Assembly: GCA_012927625.1 (NCBI GenBank)
Contig: JABBOV010000008.1
Span: forward strand, 1 to 64,000
Source of the DNA: Glaciimonas sp.
GTDB lineage: Bacteria > Pseudomonadota > Gammaproteobacteria > Burkholderiales > Burkholderiaceae_D
Length of the DNA stretch: 64,000 bases
Direction: 5' to 3'
In this document: positions 9,268 through 16,915 of the stretch, one piece after another
Layout of the letters: every line of letters starts with the position of its first letter
Position numbering within the stretch: position 1 is the stretch's first letter
Notes under the pieces: model-generated
Databases searched by the model: none
What the model was told of the DNA's origin: nothing
Seen by the model: only the letters and a program-made list of their open reading frames with translations
Program-made: the position numbers and the translations under genes

Positions 9268-10461
9268 TTAGTCACACAGTTTATGGAGAGGTTTGGCATA
9301 GGCAACCTGAGGTTGCCCACGTTCTAGCCGAATGGCAGCCAGGGCCACGCCAAATGCACACAACGGCACCAGCGCCGCCACCCAAGTGATAGAACTGAGT
9401 CCCGGACCGTACGCGATGACGACACCGCCCAGCCAAGCACCGATGGCATTGCCGAGATTGAAAGCGGCGATATTGAAACTCGACGCCAGACTCTGGCCTG
9501 CGCCCTGCGCTTTTTCCAGTACCCACATTTGCAGCGGCGCCACGGTAGCAAACGCGGATGCACCCAGCAACCCGACGAAGATCACGGCCAATACCCGGCT
9601 GTGCAACGCAAAAGTCATCAAGCCTAGGACCACCGCCAGCGCGATCAAGCTACCGAGCACAGTTGGCACCAGATAGCGGTCTGCTAGTTTGCCGCCGAGC
9701 AAATTGCCGGCGACCAAGCCCACACCGAAAACCAAGAGGATTGGCGACACTGCTGTCGCATCGAAACCAACCACCTGCGTCAGTAGTGGCGCTATGTAAG
9801 TGAATACAGCGAAAACACCGGCATAGCCCAGCACGGTGGTCAGCAGCCCGAGCAGCACCGGACGGCGCGCCATCGCAACTAAATCAGCCCGCCAGTCAGA
9901 TCCTGACTGCACGGCTCGATCCCGTGGCACAAAAAAGCCGATGACGCCGAGCGCCACAACGCCGACCCCAGCCACCGCCCAGAAAGTGGCGCGCCAACCG
10001 AAAGCCTGGCCCAGCCAAGTGCCAAACGGCACGCCCAGAATATTGGCCAGCGTCAGACCGGTGAACATGAAGGCGATAGCGGATGCGCGTTTGTCCGGTA
10101 CCACCAAGCCAGTGGCAACAACGGAGCCGACGCCAAAGAAAGTACCGTGGGCAAACGCAGTCAACACGCGGGCAGCCATCAAGAAACCATAACTTGGCGC
10201 CAGCGCACATGCAGCGTTGCCTAGTGTGAAGATCAACATCAGGCCCAGCAGCACGGTCTTGCGCGGCCAGCGCCCGGTCATCGCGGTAAGCAGCGGCGCT
10301 CCAACAACAACGCCTAACGCGTAGCCGGAAATTAACCCACCAGCCGCCTGAATCGAGACGCCAAATTCAACACCAACTTCCAGCAGCAAACCCATGATGA
10401 CGAATTCGGTGACACCGATGCCGAAGGCACCTGCAGTTAGAGCATAAAGAGCAATTGGCAT
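9268..10461 (-). CDS. MFS efflux transporter (DHA1, AraJ/YdhP-like)
   Basis: This 397-aa protein has about 12 membrane segments. The N-terminus (GAFGIGVTEFVIMGLL) and MTGRWPRKTVLLGL loop are typical of the AraJ/YdhP/NepI-like drug:H+ antiporter branch. It is first in the MFS-SGNH-SDR operon and is transcribed divergently from a LysR regulator starting at 10571. That layout usually means the regulator controls the transporter. Export of an aromatic or sugar-like compound is a guess; only the transporter class is supported. Confidence 0.87.
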   Translation of the reverse strand: MPIALYALTAGAFGIGVTEFVIMGLLLEVGVEFGVSIQAAGGLISGYALGVVVGAPLLTAMTGRWPRKTVLLGLMLIFTLGNAACALAPSYGFLMAARVLTAFAHGTFFGVGSVVATGLVVPDKRASAIAFMFTGLTLANILGVPFGTWLGQAFGWRATFWAVAGVGVVALGVIGFFVPRDRAVQSGSDWRADLVAMARRPVLLGLLTTVLGYAGVFAVFTYIAPLLTQVVGFDATAVSPILLVFGVGLVAGNLLGGKLADRYLVPTVLGSLIALAVVLGLMTFALHSRVLAVIFVGLLGASAFATVAPLQMWVLEKAQGAGQSLASSFNIAAFNLGNAIGAWLGGVVIAYGPGLSSITWVAALVPLCAFGVALAAIRLERGQPQVAYAKPLHKLCD

Positions 10462-10570
10462 AAGTCAAAGTCATTGTGAATTGATCTGCGATCAGGAGAT
10501 TAATTATGAATTCAAATCAACTTGTGGAGTAGACTGCCCCCAGGAAAAACACTTGTGAATTCACCTCAAT
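10462..10570. promoter_or_regulatory. Divergent promoter region between MFS and LysR genes
   Basis: This 109-bp gap separates the two divergent starts. It holds the direct repeat TTGTGAATT (about 10476 and 10552) and an AT-rich palindromic patch around ATTAATTATGAATTC. LysR regulators typically bind T-N11-A sites in such gaps, so an operator here is likely by inference. I could not fix one T-N11-A site with confidence. Confidence 0.4.
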
Positions 10571-11476
10571 ATGGCGCGTCTGGATGTCAACCGATCAGGA
10601 GAAATGGATGTCTTCGTCCGCGTAGTCGAGCTGGGCGGTTTCTCTGCTGCTGCGCGTGCGTTTCGCATGACGCCATCAGCGGTCAGCAAGCTGGTGGGAC
10701 GACTCGAAAGCCGGTTGGCGGTGCGCTTGCTCAATCGTTCGACACGACAAGTGCAACTAACCCCCGAGGGCTGCGTGTTTTACGAGCGCAGCGTGCGGGT
10801 GTTGGCCGACCTGGAAGAAGCGGAGCGTGGCGCGGCGACCAATGATGCACCACGTGGGCGGCTGTGCGTAAATGCCAATGTGGCGTTCGGCGATCGCTTT
10901 TTGCTGCCGCTGGTGCCAGAGTTTTTAAATAAATATCCCGACATTACCCTCGACATTGTGCTGACCGACGAAGTGGTCGATATCCTCGGAAAACGCGCGG
11001 ATGTGGCAGTGCGCGCCGGCCCGCTGAAGAGTTCCAGCCTGCTGGCCCGCAAGCTGGGCGAAACGCGCATGGTCATTGTCGGCGCGCCTGCCTACTTGGA
11101 ACGCCATGGCATGCCAACCCAAGTGACTGGCCTCGAGCAACACAACCGACTGGGCTTCAATTATGCGCGGGCAATGGAGGGATGGCCGTTGCTTGACCAA
11201 GGCCAAACCCGCAACATGGCGACGAACGGCAACGCCCAAGTCAGCGATGGCGAAGCGCTGCTGCGCCTGGTTCTTGCAGGGCTCGGCCTGGCGCGGCTCG
11301 CAGCATTCCAGGTCAAGGACGACATTGCAGCCGGACGGCTGCTGCCGGTACTGGAAGAATGTAATCCGGGCGATGTAGAGGAAGTCCATGCGGTCTTCCT
11401 GGGGCAAGGCGGTTATCTGCCTTCGCGGGTGCGCGCCTTACTCGATTTTCTGGTGGAGAAAGTCCGCTTCGATTGA
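10571..11476 (+). CDS. LysR-family transcriptional regulator
   Basis: This 301-aa protein has an N-terminal winged helix-turn-helix: MDVFVRVVELGGFSAAARA, then SAVSKLVGRLE, LLNRSTR and LTPEG. The C-terminal part is a periplasmic-binding-like effector domain. It belongs to the large LysR group whose members control a divergent MFS exporter. The start at 10571 follows ACCTCAAT with only a weak ribosome-binding site; the ATG 33 nt downstream (MDVFVRV) would also give a complete HTH. Effector unknown. Confidence 0.88.
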   Translation: MARLDVNRSGEMDVFVRVVELGGFSAAARAFRMTPSAVSKLVGRLESRLAVRLLNRSTRQVQLTPEGCVFYERSVRVLADLEEAERGAATNDAPRGRLCVNANVAFGDRFLLPLVPEFLNKYPDITLDIVLTDEVVDILGKRADVAVRAGPLKSSSLLARKLGETRMVIVGAPAYLERHGMPTQVTGLEQHNRLGFNYARAMEGWPLLDQGQTRNMATNGNAQVSDGEALLRLVLAGLGLARLAAFQVKDDIAAGRLLPVLEECNPGDVEEVHAVFLGQGGYLPSRVRALLDFLVEKVRFD

Positions 11477-11662
11477 AACTGGATTTACGCTGAAAATAGC
11501 GCAGCATCTGTGCCTGCGCTTGGAGCCGCGGCATCGTGGTTGCGCCGCCTGCCAGCTTGCAACCGGCGATAACGGCAAGGGAGACTTACCGAAGCTTGCC
11601 ACAGCGGATCGATGTTTCGAGAAATGGTGCCAGAAGTTTGGCCCGAAATTGAATCCGACGCA

Positions 11663-12427
11663 TCAGGAAAATTGCGTGAAATCCGGTTTGCGTTTCTCTA
11701 AAAATGCGCCGATAGCTTCTTTCGCTTCCGGCGCAGACAACATCGCGCGGAAATGTTGTCCCTCCTCGGCGATTTTGGCTTCAATCGCGGCCTGCTGGCT
11801 GCTCTTCATCAAACGCTTGGTGGTGCGAATCGAAGAGGCCGGCAAAGCTACCAGCTTGGCAGCTTGTTGCAATGCCACTTGCAGCAATTGATCCGCCGGC
11901 AAAACCCGGTTCACCAAACCCATATCACAAGCTTCCTGGGCTGAAAACGCTTCACCCAACAGCAGCTTTTCCGCTGCGCGCTGATAACCGACAATCTGCG
12001 GAAACAACAGGCTGGACGCTGCTTCCGGGCATAGGCCGAGCTGCGCGAACGGCATCGAGAAGCGGGCGTTATCGGCTGCGTACACCAAGTCGCAATGCAG
12101 CAGCATGGTGGTGCCGATGCCGACCGCTGCGCCGGATACCGCCGCCACAATCGGTTTGCTGGCATGACTGATCTGTTGCAGGAACTGAAATACCGGACTA
12201 GTTTCCGTGCGAGGTGGATTTGCCATGAAATCTGACAAATCGTTGCCGGCGGTAAAAATCTCCGGCTTGCCGACAAACAGGATGGCACGTACCGCGCCGT
12301 CCGTTTCAGCATCCCGCAAGGCATCTGCCATGCTTTGATACATCGCAGCAGTGATCGCATTTTTCTTGTCCGGGCGATTGAATTCTATCGTCAGGATGCC
12401 TGCGTTCTTGCTAGTCAAAATATCCAT
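11663..12427 (-). CDS. Enoyl-CoA hydratase/isomerase family protein
   Basis: This 254-aa crotonase-fold protein has the CoA-binding/oxyanion segments FTAGNDLSDF and VSGAAVGIGTTMLLHCD. The second segment carries GxGxT instead of the GGG often seen. It shows FSMPFAQLGLCPEAASSLLFPQ, where P-E-A-A-S-S resembles the peroxisomal isomerase/PaaG-like subgroup, rather than a classic hydratase with two glutamates. It is last in the beta-oxidation block, 69 bp after the thiolase stop. A role in isomerising or hydrating unsaturated acyl-CoAs is inferred. Confidence 0.85.
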   Translation of the reverse strand: MDILTSKNAGILTIEFNRPDKKNAITAAMYQSMADALRDAETDGAVRAILFVGKPEIFTAGNDLSDFMANPPRTETSPVFQFLQQISHASKPIVAAVSGAAVGIGTTMLLHCDLVYAADNARFSMPFAQLGLCPEAASSLLFPQIVGYQRAAEKLLLGEAFSAQEACDMGLVNRVLPADQLLQVALQQAAKLVALPASSIRTTKRLMKSSQQAAIEAKIAEEGQHFRAMLSAPEAKEAIGAFLEKRKPDFTQFS

Positions 12428-12496
12428 CTTGTCTCCTCTAAATTAAAGAAGCGCGCCAGAACCTCCTGTCGCGCCTGTCGATGCAATCAAGTGTAA

Positions 12497-13693
12497 TTAC
12501 ATCCGCTCGAAAATCCCCGCCGCTCCCATGCCGGTGCCGACACACATCGTCACCATACCGTATTTCAGATTGTTACGGCGCAGTGCGTGGATGGTGGTGG
12601 CGGAACGGATCGCACCGGTTGCGCCCAGCGGATGGCCCAGCGCAATCGCGCCGCCCATCGGGTTGACTTTGGATGGATCGAGGCCGAGGTCTTGAATCAC
12701 TGCCAGCGATTGGGCCGCAAACGCTTCGTTCAGTTCGAACCAGTCAATCTGGTCTTGCGTAATTCCGGCGGCCTTGCAAGCGGCCGGAATCGCAAACTTC
12801 GGACCGATGCCCATCAACTCCGGCGGCACGCCCTTGACCGCGAACGAGGCAAAACGCGCCAGCGGGGTCAGGTTGAATTGCTTCAGGATTTTCTCGCTGA
12901 CCAAGATTAACGCACCAGCGCCATCCGACATTTGCGAGCTGTTGGCCGCGGTTACAGTGCCCTTGGCCGCAAATACCGGCTTGAGTCGGCCCAGCGATTC
13001 CAGTGTTGATTCAGGGCGTGCGCCCTCATCCTGGCTGACGGTACGGGTCTTGATGTCGATCTGACCGGTAGCCAGGTTGGGTAACCGCTCGATAATGTCG
13101 ACCGAAGTCATTTCATCGTTGAAGTAGCCGGCCTGCTGGGCAGCGATTGCCTTGCGATGCGAATCCACTGAGAACTGATCCTGCGCTTCACGCGAGATTT
13201 TCCATTGCTGCGCGACTTTTTCGGCAGTCAGGCCCATGCCGTACGCCATGCCGATATTTTCATCCTTGAAGATGTTCATGTTCATCGACGGATGGTGACC
13301 CATCATCGGCACCATCGACATCGACTCGGCACCGGCGGCGATCATCACATCGGCCTGACCGACACGGATGCGGTCTGCCGCCATCGCAATTGCGGTAATC
13401 CCGGAAGCGCAGTAACGGTTGACGGTGACGCCGCCGACGCTTTTCGGCATTCCGGCCAGCAATACCGCCATGCGCGCCAAATTCAGGCCTTGCTCGGCTT
13501 CAGGAAATGAGCAGCCGACGATGGCATCCTCGATCAGATCCGGGTCGAGGTTCGGCACCTGCAGCAGTGCGCTTTGCAGCACGCGTACAAGCAGGTCGTC
13601 GGGGCGGGTATTTTTGAACATGCCGCGCGGCGCCTTGCCAATCGGGGCACGGGTTGCAGCGACGATGTATGCTTCTTGAAGTTGTTTAGTCAT
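12497..13693 (-). CDS. fadA: Acetyl-CoA C-acyltransferase (thiolase, FadA-like)
   Basis: This 398-aa thiolase releases acetyl-CoA from 3-ketoacyl-CoA in the last step of beta-oxidation. Catalytic residues are visible: C95 in NRYCASG, H354 in GHPLGATGA and C384 in CVGTGMGAAG. Length matches FadA/FadI-type thiolases. It lies downstream of the bifunctional HAD/hydratase gene but is separated from it by the DUF559 repeat unit, so the expected two-gene operon has been split by about 585 bp. Confidence 0.92.
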   Translation of the reverse strand: MTKQLQEAYIVAATRAPIGKAPRGMFKNTRPDDLLVRVLQSALLQVPNLDPDLIEDAIVGCSFPEAEQGLNLARMAVLLAGMPKSVGGVTVNRYCASGITAIAMAADRIRVGQADVMIAAGAESMSMVPMMGHHPSMNMNIFKDENIGMAYGMGLTAEKVAQQWKISREAQDQFSVDSHRKAIAAQQAGYFNDEMTSVDIIERLPNLATGQIDIKTRTVSQDEGARPESTLESLGRLKPVFAAKGTVTAANSSQMSDGAGALILVSEKILKQFNLTPLARFASFAVKGVPPELMGIGPKFAIPAACKAAGITQDQIDWFELNEAFAAQSLAVIQDLGLDPSKVNPMGGAIALGHPLGATGAIRSATTIHALRRNNLKYGMVTMCVGTGMGAAGIFERM

Positions 13694-13778
13694 TGTGGTG
13701 CTCCTTGTTTTAATTTTCTTTCTCTACAGGAGAGGCAGATGGTTCAGATTTTCTAAGCCCCGTGAGGGAGTGGTTTTG

Positions 13779-13818
13779 CTCCCTCCCCTTCAAGGGGAGG
13801 GCTGGGGTGGGGATGGGT
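13779..13818 (+). repeat. Left 40-bp inverted repeat of the DUF559 unit
   Basis: This repeat begins with the palindrome CCCTCCCCTTCAAGGGGAGGG and continues as a G-rich arm. It is the reverse complement of 14176-14215 except for one C/T difference. The final codons and stop of the DUF559 gene (stop at 13790-13792) lie inside it. Confidence 0.9.
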
Positions 13819-14170
13819 CAGAACTTGGATGTAATACATTCCAAATCGCTTGAACAACCGACTCCGTCTCATTCAATACTTCGTTATTCCAGAATCGAAG
13901 GACATGGAATCCTGCAACATGTAATTTCCCAGTCCGTTTTTCGTCCTGCTCTTTTTGTTCCTCATGCTGGGAACCATCAACTTCGACAACCAAGCGATGT
14001 TCCAGACACACGAAATCCAATACATAGTTTTCAAACGGATGTTGACGACGAAACTTCACGCCGAGTTGCTTGCCTCGCAAACATTGCCATAGTTTTTTTT
14101 CGGCGTCAGTCATTGTTTTTCGTAAATCCACTGCTGCAGATTTTGCGAAAGCATTGGTTTGTCCGTGCAT
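13790..14170 (-). CDS. DUF559 (Vsr-like PD-(D/E)XK) endonuclease-domain protein
   Basis: This 126-aa protein is recognisable as DUF559: MTDAEKKLWQCLRGKQLG, then KFRRQHPFENYVLDFVC, VVEVDGSQH, and LRFWNNEVL. The candidate catalytic residues D52, E63 and D65 match the Vsr-like nuclease core. The C-terminal tail SSDPSPPQPSP is low-complexity and is simply translated repeat DNA. The family is widespread and usually annotated as an endonuclease; activity on DNA is assumed, not proven. The start used is the ATG at 14170, adjacent to the right inverted repeat, so the gene fills the element. Confidence 0.85.
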   Translation of the reverse strand: MHGQTNAFAKSAAVDLRKTMTDAEKKLWQCLRGKQLGVKFRRQHPFENYVLDFVCLEHRLVVEVDGSQHEEQKEQDEKRTGKLHVAGFHVLRFWNNEVLNETESVVQAIWNVLHPSSDPSPPQPSP

Positions 14171-14175
14171 TTTTA

Positions 14176-14215
14176 ACCCATCCCCACCCCAACCCTCCCC
14201 TTGAAGGGGAGGGAG
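14176..14215 (-). repeat. Right 40-bp inverted repeat of the DUF559 unit
   Basis: This is the reverse-complement partner of 13779-13818 (39 of 40 positions). It lies just upstream of the DUF559 start codon, so promoter and leader signals for that gene would have to lie in or beyond it. Confidence 0.9.
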
Positions 14216-14242
14216 AAGTCAGCGCTACGCTAATTTAAATAT

Positions 14243-14267
14243 TCCATCCCCACCTTAGCCCTTGAAA
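14243..14267 (-). repeat. Decayed half-copy of the DUF559-unit repeat
   Basis: The segment reads CCATCCCCACC, then a diverged stretch, then CCCTTGAAAG. The first 11 bases match the right inverted repeat exactly and the CCCTTGAA core is kept, with a short deletion between. It lies between the intact unit and the stop of the bifunctional HAD/hydratase gene. Confidence 0.5.
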
Positions 14268-14277
14268 GAAAGCGATA

Positions 14278-16665
14278 TCAGTTGCGAACCGGTTTGCCGG
14301 TCTGCATCATGCCCATGATTCGCTCTTGTGTTTTAGGGTGATTTAGCAATTCCATGAAGGCTTTACGCTCCAGATCGAGCAGCCATTGTTCATTCACGAT
14401 GCTGCCCTGTTCAACCTCGCCGCCGGAAACGATTTCGGCGATCATCGCGCCTAGTTTGTAGTCATGGGCCGAGATAAAGCCGCCGTCGCGCATATTGACC
14501 AGTTGCGCCATGATGGTCGCCATGCCATAGCGGCCAGCCACCGGCAATTGCACCGGTAGCGGAGCGCGATAACCGGCGTCGAACATTGCGCGCGCTTCGA
14601 CTTTAGCTACATGCAGCAACTCATAAGTATTGAATACGATCACGTCGTCAGCCGACAGGTAACCCATCTTCTGCGCTTCCAATGCCGATTTCGAGACATT
14701 CGCCGTGGCTGCATTGGTGAAAGAGACTTTCAGGAATTGCAGCAAGTCGTTGCCTTTGGCGCTGGCGGCGGCGCGCACGGCAGCTTCTTTCAAGCCACCG
14801 CCGGCAGGGATCAGGCCGACGCCGACTTCCACCAAGCCGATGTAGGACTCAATCGAGGCCACCCGCTTGGCCGCGTGCAGCATAATTTCGCAACCGCCGC
14901 CCAGCGACAGACCGGCAACTGCGGCAACCACCGGCACATTTGCATATTTCAACGCCTGATGGACGTTTTGCAGCTTGACGACTTCTGGCTCGATCGCTTT
15001 GACGCCACCGGACATGAACAGCGGCAACATCGATTGCAGATCGGCGCCAGCGGAGAAAGCGCCGCCTTCGGCTGCATCGGCCTGCCAGATCACCAGACCC
15101 TTGAAATTCTTTTCAGCTTCTGCCAGCGCCATCTTCATGCCGTTGACCACGCCATCGCCGATTACATGCATCTTGGTCTTGAACGACAGGATCAGCACAT
15201 CGTCGTTCTGATGCCAGATCCGTACCGAATCGTCTTCATGCACGGTCACGCCTGCCGTGCGGCCATCTGCTGCGCCGTCGCCAAAGACCGGTGCGCGGAA
15301 TATCTGGCGCGCATAAACCGGCAAAGTGGAACGCGGTACATAACTGTTGCTGATGACAGAATACGAACCGGCAGCGGTATGCACCCCTTCACGGCCGTCG
15401 AACACCCAAGCCGGCAGCGGCGCGTTGCACAGAGCGTGGCCGGCGTCGATGTCTTGCTTGACCCAGCTTGCAACTTGCTGCCAGCCGGATGCTTGCCAGG
15501 TTTCAAACGGGCCGACGTTCCAGCCGAAACCCCAGCGCATCGCAAAATCGATATCGCGTGCATTGTCGGCCACGGTGTCCAGATGGATCGCGATGTAATG
15601 GAACACATCGCGGAAAATCGCCCACAGGAATTGCGCTTGCGGGTTGCTCGATTCGCGCAGCGCTTTCATGCGCTTGACCGGATCTTTTTCTTTCAGGATC
15701 CGGGCCACGATGTCAGCTGCCTTGGCGCCGCCTGCGACGTATTCACCGCTGGCGAAATCCAGACGCTGAATTTCCTTGCCGACTTTTTTGTAGAAACCGG
15801 CGCCGCTCTTTTGCCCTAGTGCGCCAGCTGCTACCAACTTGGCAAGCACTTCCGGTGTTTTGTAAATTGCAAAGAAAGGATCATCGGCCAGATTGTCCTG
15901 CATGGTCTTGATGACGTGGCCCATGGTGTCAAGCCCGACCACGTCGGCAGTACGGAACGTGCCGGAAGAAGCGCGACCCAGCTTTTTGCCGGTCAGGTCA
16001 TCGACCACGTCCACCGTCAAACCGAATTTTTCGGCCTCAAACATGGTGGCCATCATGCCGAATACGCCCACGCGGTTGGCGATGAAGTTCGGCGTATCCT
16101 TGGCGCGCACTACGCCTTTACCCAGCGTGGTGGTCAGAAAACCTTCGAGCTGGTCGATGATTTCGGGACGGGTCGCAACTGTCGGGATCAGTTCGACCAA
16201 ATGCATATAGCGCGGAGGATTAAAAAAATGCACGCCGCAGAAACGTTCCTTCAATTCTGCACTGAAGCCTTCGGACAATCCGGTGATCGACAGGCCGGAA
16301 GTGTTGGAAGCGAAGATCGCGTTCGGCGCGATGAAGGGAGCGACTTTTTGATACAAGTCGTGCTTCCAGTCCATCCGTTCGGCAATCGCTTCGATGATCA
16401 GGTCGCAACCTTTGAGCAACTCCAGATTGTCTTCGTAATTGGCGACTTGAATATAGGCGGCGTCATCCTTGTTGCCGAACGGCGCCGGGTTAAGTTTTTT
16501 CAGATTCTCGATGGCGCGCAGGACGATGCCGTTTTTCGGGCCTTCCTTGGCAGGCAGATCGAACAATACAACAGGCACTTTGGCATTGATGCAATGGGCG
16601 GCGATTTGCGCCCCCATGACGCCGGCGCCGAGTACCGCAACTTTTTTAACAATGAAATTTGACAT
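14278..16665 (-). CDS. 3-hydroxyacyl-CoA dehydrogenase / enoyl-CoA hydratase fusion
   Basis: This 795-aa protein has the dehydrogenase first and the hydratase second, the FadN-like order rather than that of E. coli FadB. The NAD-binding motif is GAGVMG at 13-18, and GVHFFNPPRYMHLVE carries the conserved H-x-x-N-P catalytic segment. The C-terminal third shows crotonase features: EGGAFSAGADLQSM and VAGLSLGGGCEIMLHA. It should carry out hydration and NAD-dependent oxidation in beta-oxidation. It lies between the acyl-CoA dehydrogenase gene upstream and the thiolase gene downstream, separated from the latter by the DUF559 unit. Confidence 0.9.
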   Translation of the reverse strand: MSNFIVKKVAVLGAGVMGAQIAAHCINAKVPVVLFDLPAKEGPKNGIVLRAIENLKKLNPAPFGNKDDAAYIQVANYEDNLELLKGCDLIIEAIAERMDWKHDLYQKVAPFIAPNAIFASNTSGLSITGLSEGFSAELKERFCGVHFFNPPRYMHLVELIPTVATRPEIIDQLEGFLTTTLGKGVVRAKDTPNFIANRVGVFGMMATMFEAEKFGLTVDVVDDLTGKKLGRASSGTFRTADVVGLDTMGHVIKTMQDNLADDPFFAIYKTPEVLAKLVAAGALGQKSGAGFYKKVGKEIQRLDFASGEYVAGGAKAADIVARILKEKDPVKRMKALRESSNPQAQFLWAIFRDVFHYIAIHLDTVADNARDIDFAMRWGFGWNVGPFETWQASGWQQVASWVKQDIDAGHALCNAPLPAWVFDGREGVHTAAGSYSVISNSYVPRSTLPVYARQIFRAPVFGDGAADGRTAGVTVHEDDSVRIWHQNDDVLILSFKTKMHVIGDGVVNGMKMALAEAEKNFKGLVIWQADAAEGGAFSAGADLQSMLPLFMSGGVKAIEPEVVKLQNVHQALKYANVPVVAAVAGLSLGGGCEIMLHAAKRVASIESYIGLVEVGVGLIPAGGGLKEAAVRAAASAKGNDLLQFLKVSFTNAATANVSKSALEAQKMGYLSADDVIVFNTYELLHVAKVEARAMFDAGYRAPLPVQLPVAGRYGMATIMAQLVNMRDGGFISAHDYKLGAMIAEIVSGGEVEQGSIVNEQWLLDLERKAFMELLNHPKTQERIMGMMQTGKPVRN

Positions 16666-16730
16666 TATTTAATCCTCTCGAATACAGCTATTTTCGGCAC
16701 AACATACTCCACCGGTTGAATATAATAATT

Positions 16731-16809
16731 AGGGAGTATGACAATAAATAAGGTATTTTTCGCATATTTTAAATGCGTAAAATAAAAATACACTAAACAG
16801 TATGCTATC
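16731..16809 (+). repeat. Copy A of the GGGAGTATG dispersed palindromic element
   Basis: The element reads GGGAGTATGAC, an A/T stretch, TTCGCATATTTTAAATGCG as the central inverted repeat, AAAATAC, and ends CAGTATGCTAT. It is one of the best copies. A reversed half site CATACTCC lies at 16703-16710, so the two GGAGTATG ends face each other across 22 bp. It sits in the leader region upstream of the bifunctional beta-oxidation gene. Confidence 0.7.
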
Positions 16810-16840
16810 TGTGAGGCTTACGCTAAATACGATTTTTTAT

Positions 16841-16898
16841 AAGTAGTGCAGGCCTCCGTGCCTGCAACCCAATGCAGGCACGGAGGCCTGCACTACTT
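16841..16898. repeat. Perfect 26-bp inverted repeat, complete copy of GCAGGCACGG family
   Basis: Arms at 16841-16866 and 16873-16898 are perfect reverse complements over 26 bp, with a 6-nt loop ACCCAA. The core is GCAGGCACGGAGGCCTGC. No T-run follows on either strand, so a simple intrinsic terminator is unlikely, though it lies just past the stop of the acyl-CoA dehydrogenase gene. Half copies occur at 19563-19604 and 57394-57420. Confidence 0.85.
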
Positions 16899-16915
16899 GA
16901 ATCTGCGTAATCCCG

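Larger units (their letters stand above)
13779..14215. mobile_element. 437-bp unit: DUF559 gene bounded by 40-bp inverted repeats
   Basis: The segment starts and ends with 40-bp inverted repeats (13779-13818 and 14176-14215). By hand alignment they match at 39 of 40 positions. Each repeat contains its own palindrome, CCCTCCCCTTCAAGGGGAGGG, followed by a G/T-rich arm ending GGATGGGT. The only gene inside is a DUF559 endonuclease, whose last codons are encoded by the left repeat. I see no target duplication and no transposase. It sits between two beta-oxidation genes that are normally adjacent. Calling it mobile is inference from structure and position. Confidence 0.6.

Noticed and set aside
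14611-15819. Long plus-strand ORF (402 codons) opposite the HAD/hydratase gene
   Set aside because: Antisense shadow of a strongly conserved enzyme; the sequence is His/Arg/Gln-rich and without family features.
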